NCBI GenBank assembly: GCA_016205045.1
Contig: JACQJM010000152.1
Location: 1-14,913, forward strand
Reading direction: 5' to 3'
DNA from: Elusimicrobiota bacterium
GTDB lineage: Bacteria; Elusimicrobiota; Elusimicrobia; JACQJN01
Length of the DNA: 14,913 nucleotides
In this document: piece by piece, positions 1-5,276 of the stretch
Numbering within the stretch: the stretch's first letter is position 1
Layout: the number at the start of each line of letters is the position of its first letter
Made by a program: the position numbers and the translations under genes
The notes under the pieces: model-generated
What the model saw: the letters and a program-made list of their open reading frames with translations, nothing else
Database searches by the model: none
Told to the model about the DNA's origin: nothing

Positions 1-2031
1 AAGATAATTTTCTTTATTTTTCTAGTTTATTTTTGGCCTTGGGCTTTCGCCGAACCTGCAGTATCTCCCTCTCCTTGGCTTCGGTTTGACCTCCAGCCCA
101 AGCAGATCGAGAGAATCTGTCGGAGCGCGCAAGATCTGACGGAGGGTAAGCTCAAAGAGTGGACAGCGATCTCCTCCAGTTCGCGGACATTTGAAAACAC
201 CGTTTTTGGATTGGAAGCTATTGTGCAGGAGTATGTGGACGCCGTCAATGGCCTCAACTTCTTAAGTTACGTCTCTACGAATTCTGCGGTGAGGGATGCC
301 GCGCACGAGTGTGAGACCAAGGCCGGGCAGTATGGCGTGGACCTCTATTCCCGCCATACCCTCTACGCTCCTTTAAGAGCGTATGCCAGCACAACCCCTG
401 CGCTCCAGGAGGAAGATAAAAAACTCCTGGAAAAAATCCTGTTGGAATTCAAGAGAAACGGTCTGGAACTCTCCTCGGACAGAAGAGAAAAGGTCAAAGA
501 ACTTAAAAAACAACTGGTGGACACAGAGTTGGCTTTCGGAAAAAATGTCCGGGACTACAAAGATTCTTTGGAGCTGCCCCGGGAACAATTGGTCGGCCTC
601 CCGGAAGATTACATCAATCGTTTGCAAAAATCGGCCAGCGGGGGAACTATTGTCACGTTGGATTACCCGGATTATTTTCCTTTTATGGAGAATGCCCGGG
701 ATGAGCACGCCCGCAAGCAGCTGGAATTCAAATTTTCTAATCGAGCGTCCACTACCAATGTGCGTTTACTGGAGGAAGCCCTTTCCCTGCGGCAACAAAT
801 TGCCAGCCTCCTGGGTTATCCCGCCCACGCGCATTATGTCTTAGAAGTCCGCATGGCCAAAAAACCGGATCAGGTTATTGATTTTTTGGGCCGGCTTCAG
901 AAAAAACTAAAGTCTAAAGGAGCGGCGGAGCTCAAGGAGCGCCTAGAGCTTAAACGCAAAGATTTGGGGGCCGATAGAGCAGAAAGGCTCTATGCGTGGG
1001 ACTGGCGCTATTACAACAATCAGCTCAAGAAGCTTAAGTACGCCATTGATCAGCAACAGATAAAGGAGTACTTTCCTCTGGAAACAGTCCTGGAAGGGAT
1101 GCTGGGGGTGTACCAAGATTTGCTGGGTGTTCGATTTCTGTCTGTGGGATCGCCGGCCTCGTGGCATCCCGATGTTCAGCTTCATGAAGTGCGCGATGCA
1201 GCATCCGATGAGTTGATGGGACACTTCTACATGGACCTGTTCCCGCGAGAGGGGAAATATAAACATGCCGCTGCCTTTGACATCGTCAAGGCGCACATTC
1301 TTCCGGACAGCCATTATCAGAAACCGGTCTCCGCGATTGTGGCGAACTTCAATAAGCCTACGGCAGACAAGCCTTCTCTTCTCACCCATGACGAGGTGGA
1401 AACCCTTTTCCATGAGTTCGGCCACATCATGCATCAGGTTTTGACCAAGGCAAAATACGGACGATTCTCCGGAACCAGCGTGGCGCAGGATTTTGTGGAA
1501 GCGCCTTCTCAAATGCTTGAAAACTGGGTATGGGATCCCGTCGTTCTGAGAAAGCTTTCCGGCCATTATCAGGACAAATCCAAGAAACTTCCGGAGGAAC
1601 TTCTCAAAAAGATGATCGAGGCCAAAAATATGGACTCGGGCATAAAGTATCTGCGACAGATATTCTTTGCCACGCTCGACATGAGATATCACACAGCCTC
1701 TAACCTGGACACCACAGAGGTTTACTCTCAGCTTATGGAACAGGTCAGCCTGATTCCCATGAGCCCGGGAACCCACCCCCAGGCGAGCTTTGATCATTTG
1801 ATGGGTGGATATGATTCGGGTTATTATGGTTATTTGTGGTCGGAGGTTTACTCGGCGGATATGTTTTCTAAATTCGAGCGCGGGGGGATCATGAACCCGG
1901 ATCTAGGGCGAAAATACCGCGAGTTGATTTTGGAACCCGGCAGGAGCCAGGATGAAGCGGCACAGCTGAAAAAATTCTTGGGTCGGGAGCCCAACGAGAA
2001 GGCGTTTATAAAGAGTATCGGACTAAAATAG
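1..2031 (+). CDS. M3-family zinc oligopeptidase, exported, 5' partial
   Basis: Zinc metallopeptidase of the thimet oligopeptidase / oligopeptidase A / Dcp family, which cleaves short peptides inside a closed chamber. Counting residues from base 1 (676 aa), the zinc-binding HEFGH is at 471-475 and the third ligand is Glu500 in DFVEAPSQ, 25 residues after the second His as in the family. The GGYDSGYYGYLWSEVYS segment (about 602-618) carries the substrate-binding and catalytic tyrosines. A start at TTG 211 would give only 606 aa and cut into conserved M3 sequence (the FENT segment and the upstream helix). The frame is open to base 1 and begins with a hydrophobic stretch ending in AFA-EPA, a good Sec signal peptide with cleavage near residue 17. 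The true start therefore lies a few codons left of the window, and the enzyme is probably periplasmic or secreted. Stop TAG lies inside the shared terminator palindrome. The family call is firm; the export call is inferred. Confidence 0.93.
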   Translation, partial: KIIFFIFLVYFWPWAFAEPAVSPSPWLRFDLQPKQIERICRSAQDLTEGKLKEWTAISSSSRTFENTVFGLEAIVQEYVDAVNGLNFLSYVSTNSAVRDAAHECETKAGQYGVDLYSRHTLYAPLRAYASTTPALQEEDKKLLEKILLEFKRNGLELSSDRREKVKELKKQLVDTELAFGKNVRDYKDSLELPREQLVGLPEDYINRLQKSASGGTIVTLDYPDYFPFMENARDEHARKQLEFKFSNRASTTNVRLLEEALSLRQQIASLLGYPAHAHYVLEVRMAKKPDQVIDFLGRLQKKLKSKGAAELKERLELKRKDLGADRAERLYAWDWRYYNNQLKKLKYAIDQQQIKEYFPLETVLEGMLGVYQDLLGVRFLSVGSPASWHPDVQLHEVRDAASDELMGHFYMDLFPREGKYKHAAAFDIVKAHILPDSHYQKPVSAIVANFNKPTADKPSLLTHDEVETLFHEFGHIMHQVLTKAKYGRFSGTSVAQDFVEAPSQMLENWVWDPVVLRKLSGHYQDKSKKLPEELLKKMIEAKNMDSGIKYLRQIFFATLDMRYHTASNLDTTEVYSQLMEQVSLIPMSPGTHPQASFDHLMGGYDSGYYGYLWSEVYSADMFSKFERGGIMNPDLGRKYRELILEPGRSQDEAAQLKKFLGREPNEKAFIKSIGLK

Positions 2032-2052
2032 TCTCCGCGGAGACTATTTTAG
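2023..2052. terminator. Bidirectional Rho-independent terminator (30-bp perfect palindrome)
   Basis: The half CTAAAATAGTCTCCG is followed directly by its exact reverse complement, centred on CCGCGG. The stem is flanked by an A-run on one side and a T-run on the other in both orientations. It therefore forms a GC-rich hairpin plus U-tract for the peptidase transcript on + and for the long operon on -. The peptidase stop codon (2029-2031) is inside the left arm. A convergent gene end is the expected place for such a signal. Confidence 0.85.
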
Positions 2053-2060
2053 AGTTCACT

Positions 2061-2083
2061 GACACGGTTACATGAACCGTGTC
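2061..2083. terminator. Second hairpin over the 3' end of the PCP_red gene
   Basis: GACACGGTT and AACCGTGTC form a perfect 9-bp stem around a 5-base loop. It covers the last codons and stop (2068-2070) of the zinc-ribbon/PCP_red gene. No T-run follows it immediately, so it is more likely an auxiliary element or an mRNA 3'-end protecting stem next to the main terminator at 2023-2052 than an independent terminator. Confidence 0.45.
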
Positions 2084-2619
2084 TTGGCTTCGTCCATCAA
2101 AATCTCGTCCACCTTTGGCTTTCCTTGTTCCCGAGCCATCGTTTCGATCATCTGTTTGGCAAAGGATCGAACGGGGAGAGGGACATTCTCCAGCCTTCTC
2201 AGGGCTCCGTCTGTCCATAAAATTTCTTGCCCGCCGCTTTTCTGTTGAACGGCGTCTGCCTTGGCGGTCATATCGGCTACCGTGTTGGCGAAAGGACATT
2301 TTCCCATACTTTCTTTTAGAGTGTCTTTCACGCTTTTTTCATCTTGCGCTTGAGGATTCTTGCTAACCCCTAACCCCTCACCCCTAACCCCTGTCTTTAA
2401 CATCGATTGGGTAAGTTCAAAAGCGGCAGGCTGTGTTTCTCGTCCCCCCAGGGTGACTCCCAGCGCCTGGACCATCTGGGTTTCGCCGGGATTTGTCACC
2501 ATGGAAAATGTCGCTTGGCATTGAGGGCAATGGAATGTGATTCCCAGCCCGATTCCACCCGTCTCTTCAACCTTTTGAAAGCCCATGAACGCCTCACATC
2601 TCCGGCAAACAAATTTCAT
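2068..2619 (-). CDS. Zinc-ribbon protein with C-terminal PCP_red domain
   Basis: A 183-aa protein with two recognisable parts. Residues 5-34 hold two CxxC pairs (C5/C8 and C31/C34), a zinc-ribbon or rubredoxin-like metal site. Residues about 133-182 match the PCP_red domain, the short helical module also found at the C-terminus of the BchB/ChlB subunit of dark protochlorophyllide reductase (W135, LENVPLPVR at 143-151, EQGKPKVDEILMDEAK at 164-179). No photosynthesis gene is nearby, so a role in chlorophyll synthesis is not implied. Free-standing PCP_red proteins have no established function that I know of. The start is set by GGAGGA at 2628-2633, 8 bases before the ATG; a GTG at 2652 would add 11 residues but lacks this support. 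The ATG overlaps the upstream stop as ATGA. Residues 76-86 are encoded by a heptamer repeat. The middle (35-132) is otherwise unrecognised. Confidence 0.83.
   Translation of the reverse strand: MKFVCRRCEAFMGFQKVEETGGIGLGITFHCPQCQATFSMVTNPGETQMVQALGVTLGGRETQPAAFELTQSMLKTGVRGEGLGVSKNPQAQDEKSVKDTLKESMGKCPFANTVADMTAKADAVQQKSGGQEILWTDGALRRLENVPLPVRSFAKQMIETMAREQGKPKVDEILMDEAKTRFM
2363..2392. repeat. Heptamer array (CTAACCC)x4.3 / GGGTTAG inside a CDS
   Basis: Four tandem 7-mers CTAACCC, with one base changed in the third copy (CTCACCC), plus two extra bases. On the - (coding) strand it reads as four GGGG runs separated by TTA, TGA and TTA (2367-2391), a canonical G-quadruplex pattern that would also be present in the mRNA. 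It is translated in frame as TGVRGEGLGVS within the linker of the PCP_red protein. Because the unit is 7 bases, changes in copy number would shift the frame unless they come in threes. Confidence 0.9.
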
Positions 2620-3320
2620 GACGGTTCTCCTCCGAATACCAGGTTTTGGCACCCCGTCCAGAACGAGTGGCGCATCTCCAGGGAGTAGGCGACTCCTTCC
2701 TCTACCTGGGCTCTATCTCTGGGGGTAGTGGCCAACGCAGAGATCAGCGTTTTAAACGCCACCGCATGTTCCTTGTCCTCTTCAATGTGCATCGTGAAAT
2801 ATTCTAAGTCCTTCTCCCGGAGGAGCGTACTCTGGCGCAGGCCCCGGAGAAGATGTTGGAACATGAGAGGGATGGAGTGTTCATGGCCGGGGCCGATGGC
2901 GCCCAAAGCTTTTAAAATAGGTCCTTCTCTGGTGAGTTGGAGATGGCCCCGAATGAAGGCTGTGGTTTCCGTCCTATGTGGAACTCTCCCCCAATCCTCA
3001 TCTCGAAGGCCCAGGGCTTTCAGGAAATTCCGGTAGAGGTGGACGTGGGAGCGAAATAGGGTGTATTGGCCAAACTCATCCTCAAACACGCCGCGCAGAA
3101 GAGAGGTCCTCTCTGGAGACAGACGGGCCGTGAGGTGGGTCATGTAAGTCGTAAATACGCTCACCAGCTGGTAGTGTTGAAGACCGAAGGCCCGGATTTG
3201 GCTCAATCCGAGGGATTCATGGCTGAATCTTTTCAGAAAAGGGTGGTGCACCGCCGGGTGAGTTGAAATTTCGTTCTCTAGGGAGGAGAAGAAGGCGGGA
3301 GATTCTTGGAGCAGGTTCAT
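2616..3320 (-). CDS. Heme-oxygenase-like diiron protein (CADD/PqqC/TenA superfamily)
   Basis: A 234-aa, nearly all-helical protein of the family annotated as iron-containing redox enzymes (heme-oxygenase-like diiron oxidases). The clearest mark is H178-x3-D182-x2-H185, the spacing of the C-terminal metal ligands in Chlamydia CADD, together with Glu147 about 31 residues earlier. Glu80 or Glu82 in GVFEDEFGQ and His92 or His94 are the likely ligands from the third helix. Known relatives use a diiron centre and O2 for varied oxidations (CADD in para-aminobenzoate formation, UndA in alkene formation, SznF in N-oxidation), so the substrate here cannot be named. The ATG overlaps the Mrp stop as ATGA and has no clear Shine-Dalgarno, so translation probably depends on reinitiation after Mrp. 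Its own stop overlaps the next start the same way. Fold call firm, metal content inferred. Confidence 0.82.
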   Translation of the reverse strand: MNLLQESPAFFSSLENEISTHPAVHHPFLKRFSHESLGLSQIRAFGLQHYQLVSVFTTYMTHLTARLSPERTSLLRGVFEDEFGQYTLFRSHVHLYRNFLKALGLRDEDWGRVPHRTETTAFIRGHLQLTREGPILKALGAIGPGHEHSIPLMFQHLLRGLRQSTLLREKDLEYFTMHIEEDKEHAVAFKTLISALATTPRDRAQVEEGVAYSLEMRHSFWTGCQNLVFGGEPS

Positions 3321-4264
3321 GGAAGAAGTTTTAGGAGTTTACCAGCAATGTTCTCAAACAAACGCGAGACGGGATGGTGTTTGGGGAGGGGGGTTCCCGT
3401 ATCCAGGCTCGTCGCAAGTTGAGGATCATAGGGGATGCGCCCCAGAATTTCCTCGTTTTCCGCGGCCGAGCCAAAAAGGTTGGAGAGGTTCTGTATAACT
3501 CCCAACACACGAATCCCCAGGTCCAAGGCGTACTGCTTTGATCTTTCCACAACGGACTGGGCTACTTGCGATCCTGTCGTGACGAGGAGAGCCCCGTCCA
3601 TCTCGGGCATGTATTGGTACAGGGCGGGGGGCTTGTCCGCGGCGGCGCCGGGAGGAAGGTCCAAGAGGAGAAAATCCAGGTCTCCCCACGCCACATCCCC
3701 CAAAAACTCTCTCAGGGTGCTGCTCTCCATCATCCCCAGCCATACGGGCGTCAGATCCATGGGGCCTTTCCAGCGGACAGGGGCGGTTTCTTTTATTAGG
3801 AAGGCCATCGAGGCGACTTTAATGCCCAATGGACCTATAACGGGATCTATTTGAGTTCGCGAACCCCCAGCACCCTCCACAGCCCCCTCACGGAGCTCGG
3901 GGACGATGGGAGCCTCAGAGAGGCGAGTCGAGTTCCGGGTACCAGTCGGGGCTCCAGAGGAGCCCAACGTGCTGGCCCCCAGTCCCCAACCCCGATCTTT
4001 TAATCCTAACATATGAGGAATAGAGGGGCCGTTCAAATCAGCGTCCAGGATTCCCACCTTAAAAGTTTTTCGCGCCAGGGCCAGAGCTAGCTGGACCGTC
4101 ACGGTACTTTTGCCGACCCCCCCCTTTCCGCTCATGACAAAAATTTTGTGGCGGATCTGGGCTAGGCGGTGTTTGACCTTTAGGATTTGGTCCACAAGCT
4201 GCTTTTGAACCTTGGCGTCATCTTTAAAGGTTATATTTTCCAGAATGGATTTAAGTTCGGTCAT
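3317..4264 (-). CDS. Mrp/ApbC/NBP35-type P-loop ATPase without cysteines
   Basis: A 315-aa deviant-Walker ATPase of the Mrp/NBP35 group, which normally carries and transfers Fe-S clusters. GKGGVGKS (46-53) is the Walker A, DADLNGPSIPHMLG (74-87) is the Mrp signature, RWKGPM is the conserved motif before the dimer interface, and DLPPG is the Walker B/switch region. Two things are odd. The usual CxxC after the NMS/NLS motif is replaced by NLSNLFGSAAEN, and the whole protein contains no cysteine, so canonical cluster binding at the dimer interface is impossible. There is also a Gly/Ser/Pro-rich insert at about residues 92-138 where relatives have a short linker. No DUF59 domain is present. It starts 11 bp after coaD ends, with no visible Shine-Dalgarno, and couples to the diiron gene by ATGA. 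It could still act as a MinD-like switch or assembly ATPase rather than a cluster carrier. Confidence 0.88.
   Translation of the reverse strand: MTELKSILENITFKDDAKVQKQLVDQILKVKHRLAQIRHKIFVMSGKGGVGKSTVTVQLALALARKTFKVGILDADLNGPSIPHMLGLKDRGWGLGASTLGSSGAPTGTRNSTRLSEAPIVPELREGAVEGAGGSRTQIDPVIGPLGIKVASMAFLIKETAPVRWKGPMDLTPVWLGMMESSTLREFLGDVAWGDLDFLLLDLPPGAAADKPPALYQYMPEMDGALLVTTGSQVAQSVVERSKQYALDLGIRVLGVIQNLSNLFGSAAENEEILGRIPYDPQLATSLDTGTPLPKHHPVSRLFENIAGKLLKLLP
3851..3991. repeat. Palindrome-rich in-frame insert within the Mrp gene
   Basis: This stretch encodes the extra segment (about residues 92-138) between MLGLKD and the next conserved strand of Mrp. It holds several short perfect inverted repeats: GGGCTCC-AGA-GGAGCCC (3949-3965), GCCTC-AGA-GAGGC (3912-3924), with the same loop triplet, and GTTCGCGAAC (3855-3864). 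It begins with the C-rich tract 3976-3993. Composition and the repeated hairpins resemble a small palindromic element inserted in frame, comparable in principle to Rickettsia palindromic elements, but no second copy is visible in this window. Confidence 0.5.
3976..3993. repeat. C-rich tract CCCCCAGTCCCCAACCCC inside the Mrp gene
   Basis: Three C4-5 runs separated by AGT and AA. It is read on the - strand as GGGGTTGGGGACTGGGGG and encodes part of RGWGLGA at the start of the Mrp insert. It resembles the GGGGTTAGGGG array at 2363-2392 in composition and in being exactly tolerated by the reading frame. Confidence 0.6.
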
Positions 4265-4275
4265 AGGGGACGAAG

Positions 4276-4755
4276 TTAAGCAAATTTTTTCTTAAGCGCC
4301 TTTTCTACGGAAGCAGGAACAAATTTTTTTAGATCTCCTTTCAACGCGGCCACCTCTCGAACTATGGAGGAGGTGAGGTAGGTGTAATCCTCTCCCGGCA
4401 TCAGAAAAACGGTCTCCACCTCGGAATAGAGATGGCGGTTCATGGAGGCCATCTGGAACTCGTATTCCAGGTCAGAAACCGCTCGAAGGCCTCGGATGAG
4501 CACTTGGGCCCTTTTAGACTTTAGGTAATCTACCAGGAGTCCTGAAAATGTGTCCACCTCCACTTGACTATTTTGTCCCAGACTTTCCCGGATGAGGGAT
4601 ATTCTTTCTTGAGCCGTGAAGGCATGGTTTTTTTGAGGGTTGTTGGTGACCGCCACAATTAATTTATCAAAAATCTGGCAGGCTCTCTGGATGATGTCCA
4701 GATGTCCTTTGGTAATGGGGTCAAAGCTACCTGGATAAACGGCTGTTTTTGCCAT
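4276..4755 (-). CDS. coaD: Phosphopantetheine adenylyltransferase
   Basis: Transfers AMP from ATP to 4'-phosphopantetheine, giving dephospho-CoA, the penultimate cytoplasmic step of coenzyme A synthesis. The 159-aa length is normal for the bacterial enzyme. The nucleotidyltransferase motif is TKGH at 15-18, just after YPGSFDP (7-13). The phosphopantetheine and ATP contacts lie in RGLRAVSDLEYE (88-99), and the C-terminal SSIVRE (129-134) is the ISSTxVRE motif. No deviation from the family is seen. The ATG at 4755 has no Shine-Dalgarno, but a good extended -10 sits only 13-18 bp upstream, so a nearly leaderless transcript is possible. Its place between a PPIase and Mrp looks like housekeeping linkage and does not assign it to either module. 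Confidence 0.97.
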   Translation of the reverse strand: MAKTAVYPGSFDPITKGHLDIIQRACQIFDKLIVAVTNNPQKNHAFTAQERISLIRESLGQNSQVEVDTFSGLLVDYLKSKRAQVLIRGLRAVSDLEYEFQMASMNRHLYSEVETVFLMPGEDYTYLTSSIVREVAALKGDLKKFVPASVEKALKKKFA

Positions 4756-4767
4756 AAGGGGGATACT

Positions 4768-4775
4768 ATTATAGC
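4768..4775 (-). promoter_or_regulatory. Possible extended -10 promoter for coaD
   Basis: The 36-bp gap between the cyclophilin and coaD contains TATAAT on the - strand at 4768-4773, preceded by TGC, giving the extended -10 form TGnTATAAT. No convincing -35 box lies 16-18 bp upstream, which extended -10 promoters can do without. Transcription would begin about 6 bases before the coaD ATG, so the message would be nearly leaderless, in keeping with the missing Shine-Dalgarno. Confidence 0.35.
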
Positions 4776-4791
4776 AAAGGCAAGGCAGGGG

Positions 4792-5214
4792 CTACCCTTC
4801 GACTATAGAAATGGACTCGATGCGATCTCCCTGCGCAATCGCATTGACTACAGTCATGTCCTTGGTGCGGCCAAAGACGGTGTGGACGCCATCCAGGTGC
4901 GGGGTGGCGACGTGCGTGATGAAAAATTGGCTGCCGCCCGTGTCCTTGCCCGCGTGCGCCATGGAGAGCGTTCCGGGGGTGTGCTTTTGGGCATTGATCT
5001 CACATTTGATTTTATAACCGGGCCCTCCCGTGCCCGTCCCCAGGGGACAGCCTCCTTGGATCATGAAATTCTTGATCACGCGGTGGAAGGACAATCCGTT
5101 ATAGAAGCCTTTTTTGGAGAGATCAACAAAATTCTTGACGGTATTGGGAGCGTCCTTATCGAATAGTTCTAGATGAATAGTTCCCCGGCTTGTTTCCATG
5201 ACGGCTTTGGGCAT
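4792..5214 (-). CDS. Cyclophilin-type peptidyl-prolyl cis-trans isomerase
   Basis: Catalyses cis-trans isomerisation of prolyl bonds during protein folding. At 140 aa it is a minimal single-domain cyclophilin with no signal peptide, hence cytoplasmic. Active-site residues are in place: FHRV with Arg45, Phe50 and Gln53 in FMIQGG, and GSQFFI (94-99) with the catalytic-groove Gln and Phe. The position of the human CypA cyclosporin-binding Trp is His111 in LDGVHTVFG, a common replacement in bacterial forms that lowers cyclosporin affinity. The start is firm: AAGGAGGAA at 5221-5229 puts AGGAGG 8 bases before the ATG, the strongest ribosome-binding site in the window. Gap to the PorV-like gene upstream is 62 bp. 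Confidence 0.95.
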   Translation of the reverse strand: MPKAVMETSRGTIHLELFDKDAPNTVKNFVDLSKKGFYNGLSFHRVIKNFMIQGGCPLGTGTGGPGYKIKCEINAQKHTPGTLSMAHAGKDTGGSQFFITHVATPHLDGVHTVFGRTKDMTVVNAIAQGDRIESISIVEG

Positions 5215-5220
5215 AATAAG

Positions 5221-5229
5221 TTCCTCCTT
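5221..5229 (-). promoter_or_regulatory. Strong Shine-Dalgarno of the cyclophilin gene
   Basis: AAGGAGGAA on the - strand with an 8-base spacer to ATG 5214. It contrasts with the weak or absent sites before Mrp, the diiron gene, coaD, the PorV-like gene and the giant gene. This suggests the cyclophilin is translated independently and more efficiently than its neighbours. Confidence 0.75.
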
Positions 5230-5276
5230 CTCTTTATTATATTTAAATTTTAGCGCAAGGTTTGACGGAAAGCTCC

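Noticed and set aside
943..1797. 284-codon open frame on - opposite the peptidase
   Set aside because: It lies wholly antisense to an intact M3 enzyme with all motifs, and its translation shows no domain and a basic, shadow-like composition.
211..2031. M3 peptidase starting at TTG 211
   Set aside because: The frame is open back to base 1 and encodes a signal peptide plus conserved N-terminal sequence, so 211 is an internal codon.
2363..2392. Heptamer array as a CRISPR or telomere
   Set aside because: There are no spacers, only about four 7-base units, and it lies in frame inside a gene.
2068..2619. PCP_red protein as a chlorophyll biosynthesis subunit
   Set aside because: Only the small C-terminal module is shared with BchB/ChlB; the nitrogenase-like core is missing and no bch/chl gene is nearby.
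2620..2652. GTG start at 2652 for the PCP_red protein
   Set aside because: The ATG at 2619 has GGAGGA at the right distance and the usual ATGA junction; the extra 11 residues look non-native and lie inside the upstream gene.
5236..5241. TATAAT on - as a promoter for the cyclophilin
   Set aside because: No usable -35 box or extended -10, and the predicted start would fall inside the Shine-Dalgarno, so it may be chance in an AT-rich gap.
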